Positions 14,236 to 22,236 of a stretch of 22,237 bases of DNA are shown here, piece after piece. The DNA lies in the IMG/VR virus record IMGVR_UViG_3300049483_000194, positions 1 through 22,237 of that record. One strand, 5' to 3'. Source of the stretch: a virus. Position numbers and translations under genes: made by a program. The notes beneath the pieces are model-generated. The model saw nothing but the letters and a program-made list of their open reading frames with translations, was not told the origin of the DNA and did no database searches. Numbering within the stretch: position 1 is the stretch's first letter; every line of letters starts with the position of its first letter.

Positions 14236-15810
14236 TCAATCCTCGGCCTTGGGGTCAGCCGGCGTGTCGCCCGAGCCGTCCTCCGCCGGAGTGTTCCCCG
14301 CCGGCGGGTTTCCAGGGGTTGCCGACCCGTCCCCGGGCTGGCCGTTCGAGGGCCGGCGGGCGTCGGATTCCAGGACCAGGCCGCGCTTGTCGAGGTCCTT
14401 CTGGTGCTGCTCGAGCTCGTCGAGGAGCTCGTCGGGGTCGTCCCCGCGCTCGCGCACGGCCGCCGGCCAGCTCTTGAGACCGGCCCGGATCTCGCTCCGC
14501 GTCGCCACGACCTCTTTCGTCGGGTCGATCATGTCCGCCCGCGGGGGCGTCCAGGTGGCGGTGACCTCGCGCACGTCGAGGCCCGCCGCGACGTCGGCGA
14601 GCTCGAGGAACCAGGCGAAGACAGGGGAGCAGAGCCGCGGGACGACGATCCGCCAGCGCCAGGCCTCGAGCCGGCGCCGGTGCTTGAGCCAGCCCATGCG
14701 CGCGCTCGAGTAGTTCACGTTCGAGAGGTCGCCCGTCAGGGCCTCGTACGTCGTCCCGAACCCGGCCGCGATCCCGCGGAGGACGCTCCGCGAGTAGCTC
14801 TCGTGATCCTGGACGCCGGGGGGAGCGGCGAAGGAGATCTCCTTCCCGGGCTCGAGGCGCTCGATCATGCCGGGGTAGACGCGCTCGACCGGGGGCTTCT
14901 TGCCGGCCGGGGAGTCGTCAGGGGTGCCGGCGAGCGCCGCGGGCGAGGTCCCCTCGGCGTCGTAGATGAAGACCGAGAAGCAGGCCGCGATCTTCTGGCG
15001 GACGAGGTGGGCGTCCTCGAACTCGTCGAAGTCGCGCAGGCGCACGACCGCGCTCGCGCCCCAGGGGATGCCGCGGACCTGGCCGGAGCGCTCGACGCGG
15101 TAGACGTGGAGGATCTCCGAGGCGGGGACGAAGGACGACGCTCGGCCGGAGATGAAGCGCCCGAAGGCCTCCCCGGGGTGTTCGGGGAAGAGCCAGTAGC
15201 CCGTCCGCCGGCCGAGCACGTCGAACGCTACGCCGCCGATGATGCGCGAGCCGTCGTCGTTCACGACGTCGCGCGACGTGTCCAGGAAGTCCGGCTCGAG
15301 AATCTGGAGCTGGAGCGGGATCGGGAGACCGTCCTCAGGACGGCGCCGGCGCCGGCGAATCAGGACCTCGCCGCTCTCGGCGATCGTGCGGAACGCGAGG
15401 GCCTGGAGCCCGAAGAAGTCGTTGAGCCCGTCCGCGTCGCAGGCGGTCGTCTCCGCCCAGGCCTTCCAGAGCGCAACCACGGCCGCTTGGCCGCGTTTCG
15501 TGCGCGCGACGATCTTCGGGACGATCCCGGTCCCGACGACGTCGTTCTCGAGGTCCTCGATCGCGTTCCGCGCCCACGGGTTGTTTCGGACCAGGTCTCG
15601 CGAGCGATCGCGGAGCTTGGGGAGCGTGATCGCGCTCGCGGCCGTCGGGCCCGTACTGGGCGCGCGCCAATTGTCGGTACGTCGCCCGGTCGAGCCGCCC
15701 TCGTAGTGCGCGGTGAGCGTCCGAGCGGCCGCGCGGTACTGGAGGCGCTTGAACTCGGTCCGCGGGGAGACGAGCCCGATCGCGCGGTCGAGCCAGGTAC
15801 GCTCGAGCAT
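14236..15810 (-). CDS. Portal protein (lambda gpB family)
   Basis: This 524-aa portal forms the ring at the capsid vertex through which DNA is packaged. Typical lambda-portal segments are LPKLRDRSRDLVRNNPWARN (about 84-103), EDLENDVVGTGIVPK (105-119), and later GQVRGIPWGASAVVRLRDFD, GMIERLEPGKEISFAAPP and NVNYSSARMGWLKHRRR. The last 45 residues are a Pro/Gly/Asp-rich, likely disordered tail. ATG at 15810 has a good AAGGAG 9 nt upstream and starts 3 nt after the gpW stop. The length is close to lambda gpB (533 aa). Confidence 0.93.
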   Translation of the reverse strand: MLERTWLDRAIGLVSPRTEFKRLQYRAAARTLTAHYEGGSTGRRTDNWRAPSTGPTAASAITLPKLRDRSRDLVRNNPWARNAIEDLENDVVGTGIVPKIVARTKRGQAAVVALWKAWAETTACDADGLNDFFGLQALAFRTIAESGEVLIRRRRRRPEDGLPIPLQLQILEPDFLDTSRDVVNDDGSRIIGGVAFDVLGRRTGYWLFPEHPGEAFGRFISGRASSFVPASEILHVYRVERSGQVRGIPWGASAVVRLRDFDEFEDAHLVRQKIAACFSVFIYDAEGTSPAALAGTPDDSPAGKKPPVERVYPGMIERLEPGKEISFAAPPGVQDHESYSRSVLRGIAAGFGTTYEALTGDLSNVNYSSARMGWLKHRRRLEAWRWRIVVPRLCSPVFAWFLELADVAAGLDVREVTATWTPPRADMIDPTKEVVATRSEIRAGLKSWPAAVRERGDDPDELLDELEQHQKDLDKRGLVLESDARRPSNGQPGDGSATPGNPPAGNTPAEDGSGDTPADPKAED

Positions 15811-15813
15811 GGG

Positions 15814-16017
15814 TCAAAGCTCCTTGTCGATCGTGGCCCGCGAGCGGCCGGCGTTGGGGTCGGGCGGGTTGAGGCTCTTCCGGATGATGTCCCGGAGACG
15901 GAGGAGCTCGGACGTGGAACGGTACTCGACCTCGCGATCCTCGAACTTGACGCGGCGCGTCCCGTTCGCGATCGCGAGCTCGATCCGCTCGAGGTCGGTC
16001 AGTGTCCAGCTTGCCAT
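15814..16017 (-). CDS. gpW family head-tail joining protein
   Basis: This 67-aa protein matches the size and pattern of lambda gpW (68 aa): MASWTLTDLERIELAIANGT, then VKFEDREVEYRSTSELLRLR, then DIIRKSLNPPDP. gpW binds the portal after packaging to complete the head for tail joining. ATG at 16017 lies inside the end of the large terminase gene (19-nt overlap). An alternative longer reading upstream would run into that gene with no family resemblance. GAGGA lies upstream of the start. The order terminase-gpW-portal copies lambda A-W-B. Confidence 0.9.
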   Translation of the reverse strand: MASWTLTDLERIELAIANGTRRVKFEDREVEYRSTSELLRLRDIIRKSLNPPDPNAGRSRATIDKEL

Positions 16018-17983
16018 CGTTTCCAGTAGTCCTCGCCCGGTCGATCTTGCCGGACCTCGCTCGCGCCTTCGGGGCTCTCCCGGGGTGGGGTCACGGCCGG
16101 AGCTCGTCCGGGCTGGGCCCCAGCTTGCCCGGCCTTCGCCGTGGGTTCCAGACCGAGAGCGCGCTCGAGTCTCGTCCACTGGCCCGGCTCGAGCCGATCG
16201 ACGCCGAGAACGGCCGCGGCCGCGCGCGCGTAGACCCGGCAGTCGAGCGCCTCGTTCCGCTCGCGCATCTTCTCCCACTCGTGCACGGCGTAGCCTCGCC
16301 GAGTCCTGCGCGGAGCAGCTCCGCGCAGAGCTGGCGGAAGAACTCCTCGGGGAGGAGGGGGAAATGGCAGAAGCCGCGCGGGTAGCCCTTGTCGGGGTCC
16401 GTCGGGGGCTCGACCTTGAGCCAGCCGTACAGCTCGCTCTTCGCGATCCCGACCCCGACGGGCCAGAGCTTCGCGCCGCGGTGGACCTTGCGCCCGTGGG
16501 TCTCGACGTCGACGACCTTCGGCTGACCGATCAGGATCGGGTAGCGCCCGTGTCCCTTGACCGCGAGGACCCGGTCGGTCGGTTGCTTCCTGGTCCAGGA
16601 GAGGACGCGGTTTTGATTGAAGGACGCGTCGACGGCCGCCATCCGCACGGGGAGGCGTGATCCGCCCTCGTGCGGGAAGCTCTGGGCGAGCAGCTCCTCG
16701 AGCGGGACCCAGGTCGAATCGAGTTCCGTGTCGCCTGGGAACGTCAGGTAGGCGACCGTCCAGCTCTCGAGGTTGCGGCCCCAGGCGACGACCTCGACCT
16801 CGATCCGGTCCTTCTGGACGTCGACGCCGGCCGTCAGGATCAGGCCGCGGCGCGGGACGATCCCGAGGGGGTAGGTCTCGCGGCGATTGTAGAGCCGCTC
16901 CCACTCGGGCGCCTCGCCCTTGACCGTCCAGGGCTCGCCCCAGACCGTGTTCGCGAAGACGCGCAGGAGCGGGAGGCTCTCCTTCGCCCGGAGGAAGTCG
17001 CGGACGGCCTGGGGCCAGGAGTACCAGGGGATCGGCGAGTAGAGGGCCGAGAGGTGGTAGCTCCGGCGGTTCGCCGGCGCGCGCGGGTTGCGGGCGACCC
17101 AGCGGCCGCCGGCGAGCATCGCGGTCTTGTGGGCCCCCTCCTCGATCGCGGCGCCGCAGCCCGAGCAGTAGTAGCGCACGGTCTCGGGATCGTCGTTCTC
17201 CCATCGGAGGTTGATCCACTCGAGGACCTGGAACTTCGAGCAGAAGGGGCAAGGGACCTCGTATCGGCGCTGGTCGCCCTGCTCGAACTGCGCGGCGATC
17301 CGGCTCCGGCCCTCGATCGTGGGCGTCGACGTGACGAAGATCTTCCGCCGGTGATAGGTGCGCGCGCGCACGATCGCGAGCTCCATCGGATCGCCTTCCC
17401 CGTCGACGTCGGGCGGGTAGACGTCGACCTCGTCGAGGAAGAGCTTCCCGCAAGGCGTGGAGCGCAGGCCGGCCGAGGAGTTCGCCCCGGTGATGAGCAG
17501 GATCCCGCCCGGGAACTCCTTCGAGAGGATCGTGTTCCCCGAGTCGCGCTCGCGATTGGGGCGGACCTTCGCGGCGAGGATCGGCGTCGATTCGATGAGG
17601 GGCCCGATCCGGAGCTTCGAGTTCTTCTTCGCGACCTCGACGGTCGGCCAGACGACGAGCATCGCGCCGGGCGCCTGGTCGATCGTCGCCCCGATCCAAT
17701 TGTTCCCGGCCTCGGTCTTCCCGACCTGGGCGCCGGCCATGAAGGCGACGAGCTCGACGGGCGAGTTCGGCGAGAGCGCGTCCATGATCTCGCGGAGGTA
17801 CGGGGTCCGGTCCGTGCGCCAGCGCCCAGGCTCGGCGGCCGCGCGCCCCGACAGAACCCGGTACCGGTCGGCCCAGTCCGAGACGGAGAGCTGCTCGGGA
17901 GGCCGGAGCGCGCGGAAGAAGGCGCGATCGACGGCCTCGACCTCAGTAGGGGCGGGCGAGTTCGGCGAGCTGCTCGAGCGCAC
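15999..17983 (-). CDS. Large terminase subunit (lambda gpA family), frame disrupted
   Basis: The ATPase/nuclease packages DNA into proheads. It has a Walker A-like FMAGAQVGKTE (81-91), Walker B LFLDEVD (181-187), Cys pairs CPFC (245-248) and CSGC (273-276) and a nuclease region starting TAGVDVQKDRIEVEVVAWG. The zero frame runs to a stop at 16091, but after about residue 556 it becomes Arg/Ser-rich and unlike the family. The correct C-terminus (GYAVHEWEKMRERNEALDCR, VYARAAAAVLGVDR) lies in the -1 frame and stops at 15999. So about one base is missing near 16300-16330, within or next to a perfect palindrome. Corrected length is about 661 aa, like gpA (641). The GTG start at 17983 overlaps the small-subunit gene by 41 nt; no better start is seen. 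Confidence 0.92.
16307..16327. repeat. Perfect palindrome at the terminase frame break
   Basis: Arms TGCGCGGAGC and GCTCCGCGCA (10 bp, perfect) are separated by one base. It lies exactly where the terminase reading frame changes. Such tight GC-rich hairpins are prone to sequencing compression and to polymerase slippage, so it may explain the missing base. It could also be an ordinary chance palindrome in very GC-rich DNA. Confidence 0.6.
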
Positions 17984-18611
17984 GGTCGATCTCCTCCTGC
18001 AGGCGCTCTTCGATGCGAGCGGGGACGGTTTCCGCGGCGAGCTCGCCGGCGATGCGCGCGGGAATGTTGCGGAGCGCGTCGCGGACCATCGTCCCGACGT
18101 TCTCCGAGCGCTCGCGGACGGCCTTCGCGTCGACGAGCTGGCCGGTCTCTTTCAGGTAGCGCAGGCGCGAGAGCTGGGCCTCGAAGGTCTCGCGCGCGGC
18201 GCGCGATCGCGTGTAGGCCGCGGTCGGGGCCTCCTTCCCGTCGCGCTTGTCGGCGGCCGCGGCGATCGCCTCCTCGCGCTCGAGCTCGGCGTCCTCCTCG
18301 TGGAAGAGCGGCGCCGTCTCGGGCTTGCCAGGCGCCCCGCCGGCGCGGTTCTCGCGCTGGGCGCTCGGGTCCGTGTTCTGCTCGAGCAGCTCGTCGGCGA
18401 GCTCGGGGTCGATGAATGGCCGGCCCTGCTCGTCGCGGAAGACCGCGGCCGCGATCCGGCCCGACGCGATCGCCTTCCCGATCCCCGTATGGGAGATCGG
18501 ATGCCCGGCCGCGGTCCGCCGGCGGGCGTACTCGCGGACCCCGACGCTCCCCGCCGGCGGGCTCTTGATCTTCGCGTCGGGGACGGCGACGCGCTGGGCC
18601 TTGCGGGTCAC
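17943..18611 (-). CDS. Small terminase subunit (Nu1-like)
   Basis: This 222-aa protein is the DNA-recognition subunit of the packaging machine. An N-terminal HTH-like segment (SVGVREYARRR, then HTGIGKAIASGRIAAAVF at about 40-57) resembles Nu1/small terminase proteins. A charged linker follows. The C-terminal segment LRYLKETGQLVDAKAVRERS, with NIPARIAGELAAETVPARIE, is typical of this group. A GTG start at 18611 is 4 nt after the beta-helix stop and has no better alternative. The next gene, the large terminase, overlaps its end by 41 nt. It should bind the phage packaging (cos or pac) site, which is not evident here. Confidence 0.85.
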   Translation of the reverse strand: MTRKAQRVAVPDAKIKSPPAGSVGVREYARRRTAAGHPISHTGIGKAIASGRIAAAVFRDEQGRPFIDPELADELLEQNTDPSAQRENRAGGAPGKPETAPLFHEEDAELEREEAIAAAADKRDGKEAPTAAYTRSRAARETFEAQLSRLRYLKETGQLVDAKAVRERSENVGTMVRDALRNIPARIAGELAAETVPARIEERLQEEIDRALEQLAELARPY

Positions 18612-18615
18612 GAGG

Positions 18616-19536
18616 TCATCCCAGGGCGCCCGCGGCGACGCGAAGGCCTCGGAGCCGGCGGTACCGGCCGAGGATGTCCTGCAGCGTCGCGAAGCGGATC
18701 CCGGCCTCCCAGAGCGTGCCGCCGGCGACGAGCGGGCGGAGGTTGTCCAGGGCGCCCCAGTCCCCGCCGAGCTTGTCGCGCGTCGCCAGGTCGAAGCCCT
18801 TCGGCCAGACCCCGGCCAGGTCGTCGGGCCGCGCGCCGAGCACGACGGCGCGGCCCTCGAGGCCGAGCGCCGGCGCGTTCGCGACGTTGCCGACGAACGT
18901 CCCGACGTCTGGACCGTTCGGGACCAGGACCGAGTAGCCCGAGGCCCCGGCGCCCGTGTCGCGCTCGAGGATGAGCGAGTTCGCGAGCAGGTGCCCCTCG
19001 CCGGCGCGCCAGCCCGCGAGGCCGATCCCGTAGCCGTGCGGGTCGAGCACGGTCAGGTGGCGGAGCCGGACGCGGCGCGGGGCCAGGAAGCCCGGGCCGC
19101 GGTGCGAGCAGTCCACGGCCTTGTTCCCGACGGGCCCGAGCACGACGACCGAGCGGAGGTCCGCGCCCTGGGGGCTCTCGAGCTGGATCCCGTTGTCGCC
19201 CGCGCGCTGGACGACGACATTGGAGACGCTCGTCTCCTCGCCGTGGCCGATCCAGAGCCCGACCCCCTTCGCGTCGCGGATCCAGACGCGCTCGAGCGAG
19301 ACGCGGCGCGCCTCGTTCCGGACGTTGACGCCGATCTCCCCGCCGACGAGCTCGAGCTGCTCGAGGCTCCCGGTCGTGGCTTCGACGGCCGGGCGATCGG
19401 TGAAGGTCGCGACGAGGCGCGTCCCCTGGCGGTCGCCGCGAAGGCGTCCGGAGAGGACCAGGGGGGCGCGGAGCTCGAAGGTCCCGGGGGGGAGCTGGCC
19501 GGCGCCGGCGGAGAGAACGTCCTGTGCTTGGCTCAT
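18616..19536 (-). CDS. Right-handed beta-helix protein
   Basis: This 306-aa protein has the short repeats of a parallel beta-helix (pectate-lyase-like) fold: LEQLELVGGEIGVNVRNEAR, RVSLERVWIRDAKGVGLWIG, VSNVVVQRAGDNGIQLESPQ, LRHLTVLDPHGYGIGLAGW and VGTFVGNVANAPALGLEGR. There is no signal peptide. In phages the fold occurs in tailspikes, polysaccharide depolymerases and capsid-bound proteins, but no tail-attachment domain is seen. ATG at 19536 is chosen because the N-terminus (MSQAQDVLSAGAGQLPPGTF) matches a beta-helix lead-in, and the longer frame upstream overlaps the preceding gene. A role on the virion or in glycan binding is inference; its place before the terminase genes is unusual for a tailspike. 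Confidence 0.75.
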   Translation of the reverse strand: MSQAQDVLSAGAGQLPPGTFELRAPLVLSGRLRGDRQGTRLVATFTDRPAVEATTGSLEQLELVGGEIGVNVRNEARRVSLERVWIRDAKGVGLWIGHGEETSVSNVVVQRAGDNGIQLESPQGADLRSVVVLGPVGNKAVDCSHRGPGFLAPRRVRLRHLTVLDPHGYGIGLAGWRAGEGHLLANSLILERDTGAGASGYSVLVPNGPDVGTFVGNVANAPALGLEGRAVVLGARPDDLAGVWPKGFDLATRDKLGGDWGALDNLRPLVAGGTLWEAGIRFATLQDILGRYRRLRGLRVAAGALG

Positions 19537-19562
19537 GGGTTCGGGCTTTCGTGGGTTGAGGA

Positions 19563-20054
19563 TCAGGAGCGGCGACGGCGGCCGGTCGATTCCGGGCCCG
19601 CGGCCGGTTCCCAGCTCGCGAGCCACTCGAGCAGCTCGGACGAGCCGACGAGGATCGCGCTCGCAAGCCGGGCCATGAGCTCCGGCTCGACCTTGCCGGC
19701 GCCGGCGACCTCGTCGGGGAAGTAGACCGCGGTCAGCTTGCCAGCCCCGACGGACCATCCGAGCTCGAGGTGCGCGCTCCGCCCGCAAGGGTGCACGAGA
19801 ACGCAGGCGTCCGCCCAGCGCATCCCCTCGAAGTCCGAGAAGAAGCCGGCGGCCGCGACCGGATGCGTCAGGGCGCGCCGGTACTGGTCGGCCGTCCAGC
19901 TCTCCCAGTCCGGATCGAGCTCCTTCCAGCCGAACCCGTGACGGTCGGGGCCTGGGTTGCGGAAGTCATAGACCTCGTGCCCGTGCTCGCGGAGCAGGGC
20001 GACGACGGGGGGCTGGTGGGGGTTCCGCCAGGAGGAGGCGACGTAGATCTTCAC
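19563..20054 (-). CDS. Nucleoside 2-deoxyribosyltransferase-like protein
   Basis: This 163-aa protein fits the nucleoside 2-deoxyribosyltransferase superfamily: start VKIYVASSWRNPHQPPVVAL, then EVYDFRNPGP, then MRWADACVLVHPCGRSAHLE (79-97) with LELGWSVGAGK ending the motif. E97 is in the position of the catalytic Glu. The known family swaps bases on deoxyribose or hydrolyses nucleotides. The GTG start at 20054 overlaps the upstream stop in a GTGA and has AAAGGAA before it. Next to DUF5131 and a DNA methyltransferase, it could act in modified-nucleotide metabolism. The substrate is unknown. It ends in a basic GRRRRS tail. Confidence 0.8.
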   Translation of the reverse strand: MKIYVASSWRNPHQPPVVALLREHGHEVYDFRNPGPDRHGFGWKELDPDWESWTADQYRRALTHPVAAAGFFSDFEGMRWADACVLVHPCGRSAHLELGWSVGAGKLTAVYFPDEVAGAGKVEPELMARLASAILVGSSELLEWLASWEPAAGPESTGRRRRS

Positions 20055-21097
20055 GGGCTGGGTTCCTTTGTAGAGACGCGGGAAGCGGCCGGCAGCTCTC
20101 GCCGGCGAAGGTCGGACGGCCACTCGGACGGATCCTCGCCCTTCCTGGAGCGAAGGCCGTAGGCCTCATGGGCCGGCGCGGGCTCCGCCAGACGGCATTC
20201 GACGTGCTCGGGCCAGGCAGCCGGCCATTCCGAGGCGTCCTGGTCCTCGAACGGCACGGCGCCGAGCTGCTTCACGAAGACGGGGACGTCGGCCGCGTCG
20301 CATTGACGGACGAGGTCGCGAATCCAGGAGACGCGACACGGTCGAGCGCCTGGGCCGCTCTCTCCGCCGACCACGATCCAGTCGAGGCCCGGAGTCCCGA
20401 TCGGGTCGGCCACGAGGTCGAGGGCGATCCCGCGGAGGTAGCTCGTGTCCTCGTCCTGGAGCTCGACGGGCCCGAGAAGCGGCTCGACGGAGAGCCAGCG
20501 CACGGCCGCGGGAGTGTCGAGCAGGATCGGGACGCGCTCGTCGGCCGAGCGCTGGTCCTCGACGCTCGCGCCGATCCAGACGTTCGGAAGGGGTAGGCGC
20601 CGGCCCGCGATCATCGTCGCTCGGCGGTCCGGTCCTCCCCCGAGCCTCCGATTCGCGCGGAGTTCGGCGTCGACGACGGCCTGGATCCGCTCGGACCGAT
20701 CCGCCGTCGTCAGGTAGGCGCGCGCGCGTTCTGGCCGTTTCGTGAGGACGAGGAAGTCGTGCCAGTCCGCCGCGAGCATGACCGCGAAGACGCGATCGAT
20801 CGCCTTGTCCGAGAGCTTCTCGTGGAAGAGGTCGGACATCGAATTGACGAAGATCCGCCGCGGTCGTCGCCATCGGAGCGGCTGGTCGATGCCGTCCCAA
20901 TTGACCGCGAGCTCGCCGGTCCAGCGCGGGCCGCTCGCGCTCGAGCGCACGAGGCCCTCGTAGGCCTGGCCGGGGCCCGCCTGGCGGATCGCCTGGCGCT
21001 CGGCGTAGCAATGCTGGCAGCCGGCGGAGACGCGCGAGCAGCCCCGGACGGGGTTCCAGGTCGCGATCGCCCAAGAGATCAGGGTTCTATCGCCCAT
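20051..21097 (-). CDS. Phage Gp37/Gp68 (DUF5131) family protein
   Basis: This 348-aa protein begins MGDRTLISWAIATWNPVRGC, followed by SRVSAGCQHCYAE. The Cys set C20-x6-C27-x2-C30 is typical of the DUF5131 family, which resembles radical-SAM proteins but with altered Cys spacing. Other family-like blocks are GIDQPLRWRRPRRIFVNSMS, SDLFHEKLS, DWHDFLVLTKRP, NVWIGASVEDQRSADERVPI, WIVVGGESGPGARPC and VFVKQLGA. Its reaction is not established to my knowledge. ATG at 21097 is preferred over 21139 because it has GGAGG upstream and the family N-terminus. It is coupled to the deoxyribosyltransferase gene by a 4-nt overlap. Confidence 0.9.
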   Translation of the reverse strand: MGDRTLISWAIATWNPVRGCSRVSAGCQHCYAERQAIRQAGPGQAYEGLVRSSASGPRWTGELAVNWDGIDQPLRWRRPRRIFVNSMSDLFHEKLSDKAIDRVFAVMLAADWHDFLVLTKRPERARAYLTTADRSERIQAVVDAELRANRRLGGGPDRRATMIAGRRLPLPNVWIGASVEDQRSADERVPILLDTPAAVRWLSVEPLLGPVELQDEDTSYLRGIALDLVADPIGTPGLDWIVVGGESGPGARPCRVSWIRDLVRQCDAADVPVFVKQLGAVPFEDQDASEWPAAWPEHVECRLAEPAPAHEAYGLRSRKGEDPSEWPSDLRRRELPAASRVSTKEPSP

Positions 21098-21317
21098 CGC
21101 GGGCGCCCTCCTGGACGCGCAGCTCGACGAACATCGCATCCCAGGTCGAGACGTGCCGGCCCGTGATCCGCTCGAACGAGCGGGCCTCGAGGTAGCTCGA
21201 GACGACCCAGAACCCGAGGAGCAGGAGGACGGCGCCGACGAAGACGATCGCGACGAGCAGCCGGTAGCCCCGGTCCTGCTCGTGCGCCTCCCGAACGGTA
21301 GGAGGGAGCGATCTCAT
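21087..21317 (-). CDS. Small one-TM protein
   Basis: This 76-aa protein has one clear membrane segment at about residues 20-40 (LLVAIVFVGAVLLLLGFWVV) and a C-terminal RSFERITGRHVSTWDAMFVE, then LRVQEGARDGR. The ITG-x-x-V-S/T-T-W-D/E-A pattern recurs in small hypothetical proteins of phages and prophages; I know of no function. ATG at 21317 overlaps the lipoprotein stop in an ATGA, so the two are translationally coupled. It ends 11 nt inside the next gene. Membrane topology would be N-in, C-out by the charges. Confidence 0.75.
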   Translation of the reverse strand: MRSLPPTVREAHEQDRGYRLLVAIVFVGAVLLLLGFWVVSSYLEARSFERITGRHVSTWDAMFVELRVQEGARDGR

Positions 21318-21652
21318 CGGCCGGTCTCCTCGTCGTCGAAGCCGCCGAAGACCTCGGGCCCGTCGACGAGCTGGCCGATCGTGATCGTCGCCCGGTAGCG
21401 CTCGCGGAATTGGACGTTGGTCTGGCCGTCGAAGATCGAGACGACGAAGAGCGTCGGGTCGTTCAAGTCGCGCGCGATCGAGACGAGCTGGAAGGGCCGC
21501 ACGAACTCGGTCCCGGGGCCGTGGCAGAACTGCCCGACGAGCTGGAGCGCGGGCGGGTCGGGCTCGACCGGGCGCGGCGCCGCGGCGGACGCCGGCGAGC
21601 ACGAGACGAAGAGCAGCGGGACGAGCAGGAGCAGGGCGAGGAAAGCCTTCAT
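21314..21652 (-). CDS. Small putative lipoprotein
   Basis: This 112-aa protein starts MKAFLALLLLVPLLFVSCSP. The hydrophobic stretch ends in a lipobox-like F-V-S-C18, so it is likely a secreted lipoprotein; the following ASAAA could instead be a signal peptidase I site. The mature part (about 94 aa) is acidic at the end (GGFDDEETGR) and has a second Cys (C43). I do not recognise a family. ATG at 21652 overlaps the end of a possible upstream 52-aa ORF, and its stop overlaps the next start. Its pairing with a small TM protein suggests a joint envelope role. Confidence 0.75.
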   Translation of the reverse strand: MKAFLALLLLVPLLFVSCSPASAAAPRPVEPDPPALQLVGQFCHGPGTEFVRPFQLVSIARDLNDPTLFVVSIFDGQTNVQFRERYRATITIGQLVDGPEVFGGFDDEETGR

Positions 21653-21807
21653 GGGTTCGAGTCCTTCGGGTCAGGGGTTGCGGCCGTCCGGCGAACGGTG
21701 CCGGACGGAGTGCGGGACGCGCTCGAGGCGCGAGCGAGCCGCGGGCGCGCCCGGGAGGGCGCCGCGATCGGCTCGAGTTCGGACGTCTGGACGGGAACGG
21801 TGTCCAC
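21649..21807 (-). CDS. Possible small ORF, 52 aa
   Basis: A GTG at 21807 opens a 52-codon frame, MDTVPVQTSELEPIAAPSRA at the start, rich in Ala, Arg, Ser and Pro, ending in an ATGA overlap with the lipoprotein start. GAGGG lies 6 nt upstream of the GTG and the frame begins 9 nt after the methyltransferase stop. The tight spacing on both sides favours translation, but the composition is low-complexity and no family is recognised. Without it, 21653-21816 would be a gene-free gap. Confidence 0.4.
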   Translation of the reverse strand: MDTVPVQTSELEPIAAPSRARPRLARASSASRTPSGTVRRTAATPDPKDSNP

Positions 21808-21816
21808 GAGAGGCCC

Positions 21817-22236
21817 TCAGGTGGCGGCCGGCGTCGCCGGCTCCGGGCTGGGCGGGTCGGCCGCGGCCGCGCGCTTCTTCTTCGGCGTGGAAGACTTCGG
21901 CCCGACGCTCGGGATTCTGCCCAGGCGCTCGCGCGCGACGTGGTCGAAGCCCTGGCCCAGGAGCGCCGCGGCGCCCGAGCTCGCCTCGAGGATCGGCTCG
22001 ACGTTGAGGGCGCCGCGCAGGCGACGCAGGGCTGTGTCGACCTGGAGCGGCTCGACCTCGACGCCGGAGGCCTGGCGCCCGAGCTGGGCCGCGGCGATCA
22101 GGGTCGAGGCCGAGCCGGCGAACGGATCGTAGACCCGAGCCGTCGCGCGGCCGGTCGCCTCGTCGCCCTTGAGGATGTGGGCGAGCAGCTCGACGGGCTT
22201 CTCGGTGTAGTGGTGAAGGTTCCGGGCCCGCTTGAA
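21817..22236 (-). CDS. DNA methyltransferase, C-terminal part
   Basis: The last 139 residues of an N4/N6-type DNA methyltransferase reach the right edge of the window; the N-terminus lies outside. Visible are HHYTEKPVELLAHIL (8-22) and the SAM-binding DPFAGSAS (37-44), followed by TLIAAAQLGRQASGVEVEP. This order, with the DPFxGS motif near the C-terminal end, is typical of beta-class enzymes in which the DPPY-type catalytic motif comes first. The last 30 residues are a Lys/Pro/Ala-rich tail (STPKKKRAAAADPPS). Phage methyltransferases often protect against restriction; here the target is unknown. Confidence 0.85.
   Translation of the reverse strand, partial: FKRARNLHHYTEKPVELLAHILKGDEATGRATARVYDPFAGSASTLIAAAQLGRQASGVEVEPLQVDTALRRLRGALNVEPILEASSGAAALLGQGFDHVARERLGRIPSVGPKSSTPKKKRAAAADPPSPEPATPAAT

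Noticed and set aside
16307-16327. Programmed frameshift signal in the terminase
   Set aside because: No slippery heptamer is present at the frame switch, and terminases of this family are not known to use frameshifting; a missing base is the simpler account.
15999-17699. A separate 566-residue gene in the -1 frame of the terminase
   Set aside because: Only its last about 110 residues resemble a protein, and these are the displaced terminase C-terminus; the rest is shadow.
18616-19536. Tailspike depolymerase call for the beta-helix protein
   Set aside because: No N-terminal virion-binding domain is visible, no clear catalytic pair can be named, and the location is outside the tail genes, so only the fold is claimed.
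21087-21652. i-spanin/o-spanin lysis pair
   Set aside because: The TM protein is too short (76 aa) with no periplasmic coiled coil, the lipoprotein is large with beta-like content, and no endolysin or holin is adjacent.
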